Positions 1-6,863 of a stretch of DNA of 13,873 nt are shown in pieces (position 1 is the first letter of the stretch; each line of letters starts with the position of its first letter). The DNA is taken from positions 1 through 13,873 of the forward strand of contig JABDOU010000075.1 of the NCBI GenBank assembly GCA_013043085.1, written 5' to 3'. A program made the position numbers and the translations under genes. The notes under the pieces are model-generated. The model saw only the letters and a list, made by a program, of their open reading frames with translations, had not been told where the DNA came from and did not search any database. The DNA is from Acidimicrobiia bacterium (GTDB lineage Bacteria > Actinomycetota > Acidimicrobiia > Spongiisociales > SHLN01).

Positions 1-219
1 GGGATCGGCAGTATGCCGCGCGGCGCCAATTGGCAGATGATGACCGGACTCGCCATGCTGGCCGGAGTCGGGTTTACGGTATCGCTGTTCATCACCGAAT
101 TGGCGTTCGAAGCCCAGTCGCCTCTCGTTGATTTAGCCAAGATCGGGATCTTCCTCGGATCTGCAGTTGCCGGAATCGGTGGCTATCTGTTGCTTCGTAT
201 ACGATCGAGAACGGCGTAA
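1..219 (+). CDS. nhaA: Na+/H+ antiporter NhaA, C-terminal fragment
   Basis: This is the 3' end of a gene that starts left of the window; the frame is open from base 1 and stops at TAA 217-219, leaving 72 visible residues. The fragment contains the late-membrane-helix signature of NhaA: a G-V-G-F-T-V-S-L-F-I stretch, then D-L-A-K-I-G-I-F-L-G-S, then a final hydrophobic helix ending in Y-L-L-L-R. In family members these are the last two transmembrane segments of an inner-membrane protein that exchanges Na+ (or Li+) for protons. The catalytic Asp pair of NhaA lies upstream and cannot be seen here. The ATG at 13 is only an internal Met. The next gene, a membrane pyrophosphatase, begins 78 bases later in the same direction, so the two ion-handling genes are adjacent, although a -10-like element between them suggests separate initiation. 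Confidence 0.85.
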   Translation, partial: GIGSMPRGANWQMMTGLAMLAGVGFTVSLFITELAFEAQSPLVDLAKIGIFLGSAVAGIGGYLLLRIRSRTA

Positions 220-258
220 CCGAACCGATTTCTTCGCGAGCTGACTCTACGAGCGCCC

Positions 259-264
259 TATACT
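259..264 (+). promoter_or_regulatory. Candidate -10 element for hppA
   Basis: TATACT matches the sigma-70 family -10 consensus (TANNNT) at five of six positions. No convincing -35 hexamer sits 16-18 bases upstream, as is common in GC-rich actinobacteria. Transcription would begin near 271 and leave a leader of about 27 nt containing the ribosome-binding site TTAGGAG (284-290) before the GTG at 298. The call rests on sequence only. Confidence 0.4.
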
Positions 265-297
265 CGCCGAGATTTTTCCCCCCTTAGGAGCAGGTAC

Positions 298-2355
298 GTG
301 GATCCGGATATTTGGGTTTGGCTGGCTGGCGCATCGGCGATAGCGGCATTGGTGCTCGCAACGGTGTTCGCTCGGCAGGTAGTTGCCGCCGACCCTGGCA
401 ACGTACGCATGGTCGAGATTGGTGACGCGATCAGGGAGGGCGCAATGGCGTTCCTCAGACGCGAGTACTCCTGGATCTCGGGGTTCGTCGTGATCATGAC
501 CATTCTCATCCTTACGCTCCTCGACAACGGTGGGGCGAAGGCAGTGGCCTATGTATTCGGTGCATCTTTATCGGCATTTGCCGGATTTGTCGGCATGAGG
601 ATTGCCACCGCCGCCAACAATCGGACCGCCGAAGCCGCCCGCATTGGCGGGGTGCAGGCTGCACTTCCTCTTGCTTTTCGTGGGGGGGCAGTCATGGGAT
701 TCTCAGTCGCAGGTCTTGGCTTGCTCGGATTCGTGCTCATGTTTTTGCTGTGGGTCAGGTGGGTTGAGATCGATTTGCCTTTCGATGTTGTCGCGGCCAT
801 GGGCCTCGGAGCGTCGTCGATTGCCCTATTCGCGCGCGTCGGCGGTGGCATCTATACCAAGGCAGCCGATGTAGGCGCCGACCTGGTGGGAAAGGTCGAG
901 GCGGGTATCCCGGAAGACGACCCACGCAATCCGGCGACGATTGCTGACAACGTCGGTGACAACGTGGGTGACGTGGCGGGGATGGGTGCCGATCTTTTCG
1001 AGAGCTATGTCGGTTCGCTTGTTGCTCCGATCGTGTTCGCAGCCGTCGTGTTTCAGGGCCAGGAATTCCTGCCGGGAGCCATAGCGTTTCCACTTGCTAT
1101 TGCCGCGGTTGGCATGGTCGCCTCGATTGTCGGTGCTTTTCTCGTCAAGCCGCGAAGCGCTGACGACCTGGCCGCAGCACTTCACCGTGGCACCAACATC
1201 GCAATGCTGCTTGCTGCCGGTGCTGCGCTGGTCGTGGCGTTCTTGCTCTTCGGTGACACGGCCGGAGTTGACAATCCGTTAGGCCTCTGGCTTGCTGTCG
1301 TCATCGGCCTCGTAGTCGGCTGGCTGATCGGCAAGATCTCCGAGTGGTTCACGAGTGATCACTACGGGATCGTCAAGGAGATCGCAGCCCAGGCAGAAAC
1401 CGGTCCCGCCACCTTGACGCTGGCTGGAATTGCCGAAGGTAAGAGATCTGCCGCCTATTCGGTGGTGGTTGCCGTTGGCGGGATCTGGGGTGCTTCGGCG
1501 GCAGCCGAATGGGCGCTCGATGCCAACAATGCCGGGATCTACGGTGTGGCAATCGCTGCGATCGGCGTGTTGGCGACGCTTGGTATCACTGTTTCGGTCG
1601 ATGCGTACGGTCCGATTGCAGACAACGCAGGCGGCATTGCCGAGATGGCTCATCTCGATCCCGAGGTCAGAAAAGTCACAGATGCTCTGGATTCCCTCGG
1701 CAATACCACCGCTGCCGTGGCCAAGGGCTTCGCTATCGCATCTGCAGCGGTCACGGCCCTCGCGCTCTTTTTCTCCTTCACCGAAGCCGCGGGTATCGAA
1801 GGCCTCGACATTCTCAATGTGCCCGTGACGCTCGGCTTGTTCCTCGGAGGGGCCTTCCCGTTCCTGTTCGCTGCCATGACGATCCAGGCCGTTGGTCGAG
1901 CCGCTTTCCAGATGATCGAAGAGGTGCGTCGTCAGTTCCGCGAAATACCCGGGTTGCGAGAAGGCGACCCATCGGCAAAGGCTGACTATGCCCGATGTGT
2001 AGACATCTCCACGGCGTCCGCTCTGCGGGAGATGCTCATCCCGGGAGGTCTGGCTATCGCGCTTCCCATCATCATCGGCTTCATCTCGGTTCAGGCACTC
2101 GGTGGTTTCCTCGCAGGTGCCCTCGTCGTTGGTTTCTTGCTTGCGATCTATATGGCGAACGCGGGCGGAGCATGGGATAACGCCAAGAAGTTCATAGAGG
2201 CGGGTGCTTTTGGTGGCAAGGGTTCGGATGCGCACAAAGCGGCCGTCGTCGGCGACACGATCGGCGACCCGTTCAAGGACACGAGCGGCCCCGCTATGAA
2301 CATCGTCATCAAGGTGATGACCATCGTGTCGCTCATCTTTGCCTCTGCCTTCTAG
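298..2355 (+). CDS. hppA: Membrane-bound ion-pumping pyrophosphatase, predicted K+-dependent
   Basis: The product (685 aa) couples hydrolysis of inorganic pyrophosphate to pumping of H+ and/or Na+ across the cytoplasmic membrane. GTG 298 is chosen as start because TTAGGAG lies seven bases upstream and the protein then opens with the first membrane helix. Family landmarks are all present: D191-V-G-A-D-L-V-G-K with the following E-x-G-I-P-E-D-D-P-R-N-P, the pyrophosphate/Mg2+ motif D217-N-V-G-D-N-V-G-D225, F234-E-S-Y237, and the C-terminal W626-D-N-A-K-K and G652-D-T-I-G-D-P-F-K-D661. In N469-T-T-A472-A-V-A475-K-G, Ala occupies the position that is Lys in K+-independent enzymes, which predicts K+ dependence. 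FESY with Glu is found in Na+-pumping and several other clades, so the pumped ion is not settled. Length is normal, many hydrophobic helices are evident, and no break is seen. Confidence 0.96.
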   Translation: MDPDIWVWLAGASAIAALVLATVFARQVVAADPGNVRMVEIGDAIREGAMAFLRREYSWISGFVVIMTILILTLLDNGGAKAVAYVFGASLSAFAGFVGMRIATAANNRTAEAARIGGVQAALPLAFRGGAVMGFSVAGLGLLGFVLMFLLWVRWVEIDLPFDVVAAMGLGASSIALFARVGGGIYTKAADVGADLVGKVEAGIPEDDPRNPATIADNVGDNVGDVAGMGADLFESYVGSLVAPIVFAAVVFQGQEFLPGAIAFPLAIAAVGMVASIVGAFLVKPRSADDLAAALHRGTNIAMLLAAGAALVVAFLLFGDTAGVDNPLGLWLAVVIGLVVGWLIGKISEWFTSDHYGIVKEIAAQAETGPATLTLAGIAEGKRSAAYSVVVAVGGIWGASAAAEWALDANNAGIYGVAIAAIGVLATLGITVSVDAYGPIADNAGGIAEMAHLDPEVRKVTDALDSLGNTTAAVAKGFAIASAAVTALALFFSFTEAAGIEGLDILNVPVTLGLFLGGAFPFLFAAMTIQAVGRAAFQMIEEVRRQFREIPGLREGDPSAKADYARCVDISTASALREMLIPGGLAIALPIIIGFISVQALGGFLAGALVVGFLLAIYMANAGGAWDNAKKFIEAGAFGGKGSDAHKAAVVGDTIGDPFKDTSGPAMNIVIKVMTIVSLIFASAF

Positions 2356-2360
2356 GCGCC

Positions 2361-2374
2361 TTCCCAGCAGGGAA
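2361..2374. terminator. Short hairpin between convergent hppA and MFS genes
   Basis: TTCCC-AGCA-GGGAA forms a perfect 5-bp stem with a 4-nt loop in the 21-base gap between two converging stop codons (hppA stop 2353-2355, MFS stop 2379-2377). Its position suits a bidirectional terminator, but neither strand has a U-run after it, so the call is weak. Confidence 0.3.
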
Positions 2375-2376
2375 CG

Positions 2377-3600
2377 TCAGGCCGGCACAGAAGATGAGCC
2401 AGCGGCTTCCGCGGCAAGTGTCTCACGCATGAAGAGGCTGGCCACAAAAGCAAGAGCGAGGAGAGCCGCGGTGATCCAGAATGCGTTTGCGAAGCTGCTG
2501 CGCTGTGAGATGGAACCCATGGCCTGCACGCCAACCACGACGCCGATGTCGCGAGCGACCGTGCTGAAACCGACGATTCTGCCCGCCACGGGCCCAGGAG
2601 AGACATCGGCAATCACGGCAGCGGGCACCGAAGATACGACGCCGATCGCGACCCCCTGGATGATCAGCGCTATCAAGAGCTGACCCTGGCTCGCAGAGAT
2701 AGCCATCATTGCCACGGCTACCACGTAGATCAGCAGACCTGCGCGGGCCATCGGTCTGCGTCCCAGACGATCAATGGCCTGACTCCCGGGAATGAGGACT
2801 ACGGCGTGCACCAGGGCAGCAACGGTCAGGTACCAGCCGACCTGTCCGGCAGTCATATCGAGGTCCTCGATGCCGTACACCGAGACTGCAAACGACCGGA
2901 TGCCCTGGGTTGCCCAATTCAGCGTGAGTGCCATGAACATGGCGATCCAGAACGTGCGATTGGCGAATACCTGGCCGAGGAGCGCCCGGTCGGCCTCTGG
3001 CGAGGAACGCTCGCCCCGGACATCGACGATGTAGGCCATGGCGATCACTGCTGCGATCCCCAGCGTGATCGCGTATATCAAGAATGGTGCCGTAAGTCCG
3101 AATGCATCAACCAGTAATCCGCCGACCGCTGGACCTGACGCCCCACCCATGAGGAAGCTCCCCTGAAGAAGGCCCTGGGCGCGGCCGCGCTCACGGTTGG
3201 GGATGGTGAGAATGAGGTATTGGCCCATCCCGACGACGAAGGCGGCCGAACCAACACCTCCTATGCCCCGCAGGACGAGCAAATCCCAATAGCTGTCGGC
3301 TGTGATTACAGCGGCCGATGAAGCAGCAACGATGAGCAACCCTGCGATAATCAGCTTGCGCGAACCGACCCTGTCCGAAACCCAGCCTGCCGGGGCCGAT
3401 GACGCCAGTCGGACCAGGGCGAATACGGACACCACCGCGGCTGCCTGATCGAGTGTTGCATCGAGCTCACGAGCAAACGTTGGGATGATGGGGACCACGA
3501 GTCCGAAGCCAAGCGCCACGAAGAACGCTGTCACCAGGAGAGCGATGAGCGCGGGTGAACGCAGAGCTGAATCTCCGATGTTGTTGGCGTCCTGGTTCAC
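2377..3600 (-). CDS. MFS transporter, DHA1 (drug:H+ antiporter)-like
   Basis: The product is a 407-aa secondary transporter of the major facilitator superfamily with about 12 predicted membrane helices. Helix 1 spans roughly residues 17-40. Motif A follows helix 2 as G72-W-V-S-D76-R-V-G-S-R81-K82. A motif-C-like stretch, G-G-A-S-G-P-A-V-G-G at about 152-161, is typical of antiporters of the DHA1 group. A degenerate second motif A, D-R-L-G-R-R, lies at 278-283 at the start of the C-terminal half. The substrate cannot be read from sequence; drug, metabolite or sugar efflux are all possible. The start is GTG at 3600, nine bases after the murI stop, with only a weak Shine-Dalgarno, so translation is probably coupled to murI and the two genes likely share a transcript. 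The gene ends convergently against hppA. Confidence 0.85.
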   Translation of the reverse strand: MNQDANNIGDSALRSPALIALLVTAFFVALGFGLVVPIIPTFARELDATLDQAAAVVSVFALVRLASSAPAGWVSDRVGSRKLIIAGLLIVAASSAAVITADSYWDLLVLRGIGGVGSAAFVVGMGQYLILTIPNRERGRAQGLLQGSFLMGGASGPAVGGLLVDAFGLTAPFLIYAITLGIAAVIAMAYIVDVRGERSSPEADRALLGQVFANRTFWIAMFMALTLNWATQGIRSFAVSVYGIEDLDMTAGQVGWYLTVAALVHAVVLIPGSQAIDRLGRRPMARAGLLIYVVAVAMMAISASQGQLLIALIIQGVAIGVVSSVPAAVIADVSPGPVAGRIVGFSTVARDIGVVVGVQAMGSISQRSSFANAFWITAALLALAFVASLFMRETLAAEAAGSSSVPA

Positions 3601-3609
3601 ACGGCCAAG

Positions 3610-4395
3610 CTAACGGGCCAGATGTTTGGCCAACCATTCCAATTGATTGTCGAAGACACCGGTATCGCCGGTCGTTATGTAAGAAACGTCGTTGGTTGGC
3701 TCTTCCCCGATCAAATTGCGCTCGGCTAGCACGCGTCCGACCTGACGGGCAATCGCCTCAGCCGGGTCGATGATTTCTATGTCAGGGCCTGCAATCGATG
3801 CGATGAGGTCGGCAACGAAGGCGTAATGAGTGCAGCCGAGAACCAGGGTGTCTACTCCCGATTTGATGAGCGGTTCCACAAACGAGGATACGAGCTCGAT
3901 CGCACGAGGTCCTTCTAGATCCCCACGTTCGACCAGATCGGCCAGGCCCGGACATGCCTGGGCTACGACCACGGCACCGGTTGCGTGCCGGTCTACGACA
4001 TTCGCGTAGAGCTCGCCCTGAAACGTGGCCTCGGTGGCGAGGACGCCGATCTTGCGGGTTCTGGATCCCGCAACGGCTGGCTTGACGGCCGGTTCCATAC
4101 CGACAAAAGGAACATCGACAAACTCGTTGCGTAGCTCGTATAACGCCGCAGCCGACGCTGTGTTGCAGGCGATCACAATGACATCGGCGCCCCGGCCGAG
4201 CAGCATGCGGGTTGCGTCGCGTGCGTGGACGCGAACCTGATCGAGCGTCTGGGAACCGTATGGAGCATTGCCCTGGTCAGCCAAATACACCAATGGCTGA
4301 TTCGGGAGTTGTTCGCGAATGCGACCCAGAATGGAGATCCCGCCGATACCAGAATCGAATATCCCGATCACGCCGGGGCGGGTTTGGTCGTTCAT
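3610..4395 (-). CDS. murI: Glutamate racemase
   Basis: MurI interconverts L- and D-glutamate in the cytoplasm and supplies D-Glu for peptidoglycan. The 261-aa product has normal family length and is a two-domain aspartate/glutamate racemase. The N-terminal F-D-S-G-I-G-G motif places the D14-S15 substrate-binding pair. The two catalytic cysteines are in A-C77-N-T-A and L-G-C188-T-H-Y, and the family P-Y-G motif is at 45-47. In many homologues the position preceding it reads D-T-x-x-x-P-Y-G; here it is D40-Q-G-N-A-P-Y-G. ATG 4395 is preceded by TGGGG about seven bases upstream. The gene is transcribed divergently from the tandem phosphatase, with 67 bases between the two starts, and is followed after nine bases by the MFS gene. 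Confidence 0.95.
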   Translation of the reverse strand: MNDQTRPGVIGIFDSGIGGISILGRIREQLPNQPLVYLADQGNAPYGSQTLDQVRVHARDATRMLLGRGADVIVIACNTASAAALYELRNEFVDVPFVGMEPAVKPAVAGSRTRKIGVLATEATFQGELYANVVDRHATGAVVVAQACPGLADLVERGDLEGPRAIELVSSFVEPLIKSGVDTLVLGCTHYAFVADLIASIAGPDIEIIDPAEAIARQVGRVLAERNLIGEEPTNDVSYITTGDTGVFDNQLEWLAKHLAR

Positions 4396-4449
4396 GTGGG
4401 CCCCAGGCTATCGAGGTACGAAGGACGGGTCGTTGCACGAGGTTGGCCG

Positions 4450-4455
4450 TACACT
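4450..4455 (+). promoter_or_regulatory. -10 element placed for a leaderless mRNA
   Basis: TACACT fits TANNNT and ends seven bases before the ATG at 4463, so transcription would start at or next to the A of the start codon. No purine-rich Shine-Dalgarno precedes that ATG (the seven intervening bases are GCGGCCG). Both observations fit the leaderless genes that are common in actinobacteria. No -35 hexamer is seen at normal spacing. Confidence 0.5.
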
Positions 4456-4462
4456 GCGGCCG

Positions 4463-5698
4463 ATGCGGATAACGTTCATCAGACACGGGCAGTCTGAGTC
4501 CAATGCCTCCGGGCATTGGCAAGGCCAGAGTGACTCCCCTCTCAGCGAGCATGGCTATAGCCAGGCACGAGTCCTTGCCGAGCGTCTTGCGCGTCTGGAG
4601 CCGGATCTGGTGGTTTCTTCCGATCTGATGCGTGCCGCTGAAACCGCCGCGGCTCTCGGACATCCGGTCGAACAAGATGCCGCCTGGCGCGAGATTCATC
4701 TCGGAGAATGGGAAGGTCTTCATCGCGATGAGGCGGCCGAACTGTTCGGTCCTCAACTCGAAGCTTTTCGCCGTGGCGAGCCCGTGAAGCTCGGAGGCGG
4801 TGAATCTCTCCACGATCTCGACGAACGGGTTCGGGAAGCGTTTGACGGCCTGGTCGGCCGTCTCGATGTGGGTGACCATGCGGTCGTCGTCGCACACGGC
4901 GGCGTTGTTTCGGCGATGACACGCTCCGTTCTCGGTTTGATGGATCGAAAAGTTCGCCCACTCGGCCGTGTCGAGAACACCTCGATGACGGAGTTCGGTT
5001 TGTACAACGGCGCGATGTCATTGCTCAGGTTCAACGATGCCACGCATCTGGGCGCTCCTGGCCCCTGGACGGCTGATCAGCGCCTTCTGGGCGCACAGGT
5101 GGTGAGCTTCATCCGCCACGGCGAATCGCACGCCAATGTCGCAGAGTTATGGCATGGTCACACCGATGGGCCTCTCACCGACAAGGGCCACGAGCAAGCT
5201 CTTGCATTGTCGGAGTGGTATCAGGCTCCTGAAGTCGTATATCACTCCAACCTTGAACGAGCACGAGAAACGGCCCGGAAACTCGCCGAACGCTTGCGGG
5301 TCGAAAACATGGAACGCGGTGACGTCATCGAGATGCATCTCGGGGACTGGGAAGGCCTCACTACCGCCGAGATACTCACGCAGTGGGCTCCGCTCGTTCA
5401 GGAGATGTTCGGCGAGCACAAGGACGTGGCGCGCGGCGGTAGCGGCGAGACCCTCGAAGAAACCCGCGCCCGCATGGATCGGGCCATGCATGAGCTGATG
5501 GACACCCACCCGGACGATTACGTGAGCGTGGTCTCTCACGCAGGCGCCATCAAGGCCCTGGCCCTTGGTGTGCTGGGTCTCGGACACGCCGAACGTGACA
5601 AGATGGGATTTGTCGACAACACCTCAATCAGCACGTTCGTCCGAAACGCCGACGGGGTCCGACTTGCCGATTACAACACCGGACGCCACCTTCTGTAG
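4463..5698 (+). CDS. Tandem histidine-phosphatase (phosphoglycerate-mutase-like) protein, two domains
   Basis: The 411-aa product is a fusion of two histidine-phosphatase domains, each about 200 aa. Domain 1 (about 1-195) has R7-H8-G9 with the phospho-accepting His, R57 in S-S-D-L-M-R, proton-donor candidate E77 in R-E-I-H-L-G-E-W-E-G, and H145 in V-A-H-G-G. Domain 2 (about 210-411) repeats all of these: R218-H219-G220-E, R266, E290 in E-M-H-L-G-D-W-E-G, and H359 in V-S-H-A-G. Both sites therefore look catalytically intact. The frame is open further upstream to 4319, but that extension would overlap murI and adds non-homologous sequence; ATG 4463 starts directly at the first beta strand and has a -10 element seven bases before it. 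Substrates of such domains include sugar phosphates, phosphoglycerate and alpha-ribazole phosphate; none can be assigned here. There is no signal peptide, so it is cytosolic. Confidence 0.88.
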   Translation: MRITFIRHGQSESNASGHWQGQSDSPLSEHGYSQARVLAERLARLEPDLVVSSDLMRAAETAAALGHPVEQDAAWREIHLGEWEGLHRDEAAELFGPQLEAFRRGEPVKLGGGESLHDLDERVREAFDGLVGRLDVGDHAVVVAHGGVVSAMTRSVLGLMDRKVRPLGRVENTSMTEFGLYNGAMSLLRFNDATHLGAPGPWTADQRLLGAQVVSFIRHGESHANVAELWHGHTDGPLTDKGHEQALALSEWYQAPEVVYHSNLERARETARKLAERLRVENMERGDVIEMHLGDWEGLTTAEILTQWAPLVQEMFGEHKDVARGGSGETLEETRARMDRAMHELMDTHPDDYVSVVSHAGAIKALALGVLGLGHAERDKMGFVDNTSISTFVRNADGVRLADYNTGRHLL

Positions 5699-5714
5699 CT
5701 CTGCCAATCGTTGA

Positions 5715-6785
5715 CTACCCGGGCCACATCGTGCCGGCCGGAAAGAACCTCGCATAATCATCGGGGAACGCCGTGAACGCAGGTAGCCGATCCAATGACT
5801 GATCTCGTAGCGGTCCAGCAACTCCGACGCCAGAGAAGGGATCAAATGACGTTCCCGTCGCGATATCGATCAGGCCCGCCTGCACGAAGGAAAGCTCGAC
5901 GACGACGTCGTCTAGTTGTCGGCTGAAGACCGCCCATCTGTTCGTATCCTGCGGGTCGATCACGATCGCCACCGGAACGCCCGCGACTTCGTCGTTGACA
6001 ACTCCTGATCGCTGCAGTTCTTCGAAGCTGTAGGCGGTAGCCGCACCCCCCATGTCCACAACGACGGCCATGTCCTCGAGGTGGAAACCCGTAGGCCAAC
6101 CCTCGACATCGAGTGCCAGCGTTTGCGGATTGGCGGTTGTCCATGCCTGCCACGTGGTCAGCGTTGAGGGCAGCAGTTCGAGCCGTTCGCCTGTAAGGGG
6201 ACCCAGAATCGCTTCCCCGCGCGGTTGGCTCCAGATCGAGCCGGTCCCGTGGTCGAACCACGTCATCGCGTTGCCGTACAGGTCTCCCTGATTGCCGAAT
6301 ACCAGCTCGGTTCCTTTGAGTTCCCGGCGATGGACCATCGCCGTTGCACAAAGCGGTCACCAACTGACGAGAATCGGTTCGTCGTCGAGCCAATCGATCA
6401 CCATTTCCCGCCGGTTGAGGTGAGTCACCGGGTAGGCCTTCGACGAACTGTCAATCGCAACTCCGATGACCAGCATATCGGCAGGCCAGTCGACACCCCC
6501 GGAGTCGGTGAACCCCGGTTCGTACACGGGCAAAATCTGGTCGCGGTCAAGAAGCGGACGGTACCCCACAGGGAGAACCTCTCCTGCCGAGACCGGGTCA
6601 TAGTCGCTGACGGGACCGTCAAGGCGGGCTGGACGCGTGTCACCGGCAACTTCCGACCAGACGAAGATGTATGTCCCGACGAGCGCCACCATCAGAACGG
6701 CGAGCTTTCCAAGCCAGTGATTCGTCCCCGTGTTCTGATTCTCTGGCTCGTCGCCTTGCATGTTGACCGCCATCTTGGCGTCCAT
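5715..6785 (-). CDS. DUF3179 selenoprotein, membrane-anchored, with in-frame TGA (Sec143)
   Basis: I read this as one 356-aa protein with selenocysteine at residue 143, encoded by TGA 6359-6357. ATG 6785 has GAGGGG six bases upstream. Residues 1-24 are polar, 25-44 form one membrane helix, and the rest is probably extracytoplasmic. Two copies of the DUF3179 fold follow: about 107-215 (K-A-Y-P-V-T-H-L-N, then V-S-W-U143-P-L-C146-A-T-A, then S-I-W-S-Q-P-R-G-E-A and L-E-L-L-P-S) and about 241-350 (A-Y-S-F, G-V-V-N-D-E-V, D-P-F-S-G, L-D-R-L-P-A-F). Family members usually have C-P-L-C-G-T-A where this protein has U-P-L-C-A-T-A. A conventional gene caller would report two ORFs (6785-6357 and 6338-5715), but no frameshift separates them. 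The family's function is unknown; a UxxC pair suggests thiol/selenol redox chemistry. A nonsense mutation is the alternative, and the SECIS-like hairpin argues against it. Confidence 0.85.
6314..6353 (-). promoter_or_regulatory. Putative bacterial SECIS element in the DUF3179 mRNA
   Basis: Just 3' of the TGA, the mRNA can form CGGCGAU-GGUCC-AUCGCCG (6343 down to 6325): a 7-bp perfect stem with a 5-nt apical loop. A second, outer stem pairs CUUUG (6353-6349) with CAAAG (6318-6314) across a 5x6 internal loop. The first loop G (6336) is the 21st base after the TGA. Known bacterial SECIS hairpins lie immediately downstream of the Sec codon and carry G-U in the apical loop about 16-37 nt away for SelB binding; the E. 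coli fdhF loop has GGUCU at a nearly identical distance. The folding was done by eye. Confidence 0.75.
6357..6359 (-). other. Recoded TGA (selenocysteine codon) in the DUF3179 gene
   Basis: The frame runs GTC AGT TGG TGA CCG CTT TGT GCA ACG GCG ATG without shift, giving V-S-W-U-P-L-C-A-T-A-M. TGA takes the place of the first Cys of the conserved CPLC motif. TGA also terminates the MFS, XylF, XylH and SDR genes in this window, so a whole-genome reassignment of TGA is unlikely. Confidence 0.82.
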
Positions 6786-6829
6786 CGCAGCCCCTCAGTT
6801 CTTTCAGAGGTAACGGCTCCGGATGCCGG

Positions 6830-6863
6830 CCTGTTCCCTACTCCAACCTGTTCCCTACTCCAA
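6830..6863. repeat. Perfect 17-bp tandem duplication over the M24 stop codon
   Basis: Two adjacent identical copies of CCTGTTCCCTACTCCAA occupy 6830-6846 and 6847-6863. On the minus strand the copy at 6863-6847 carries the last codons and TAG stop of the M24 gene (L-E-stop); the second copy lies in the 69-base gap before the DUF3179 start. Because 17 is not a multiple of 3, the second copy is out of frame with the gene. It looks like a recent slippage duplication. Confidence 0.9.

Noticed and set aside
1279..2235. Long open frame (318 codons) antisense to hppA
   Set aside because: It lies entirely opposite a gene with full family motifs; its product is low-complexity and charged with no recognisable domain, as expected from GC-rich antisense codons.
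4319..4462. N-terminal extension of the tandem phosphatase to ATG 4319
   Set aside because: It would overlap the murI start region and add about 48 non-homologous residues; ATG 4463 begins exactly at the phosphatase fold.
5715..6338. A separate 207-aa gene starting at ATG 6338
   Set aside because: The same frame continues upstream through conserved DUF3179 residues P-L-C-A-T-A to the TGA and beyond, so ATG 6338 is internal. The start would also lie inside the hairpin and has no convincing ribosome-binding site.
5715..6785. Frameshifted DUF3179 pseudogene
   Set aside because: There is no shift: both halves are in one frame, separated by a single TGA at a conserved Cys position, with an SECIS-like hairpin following.
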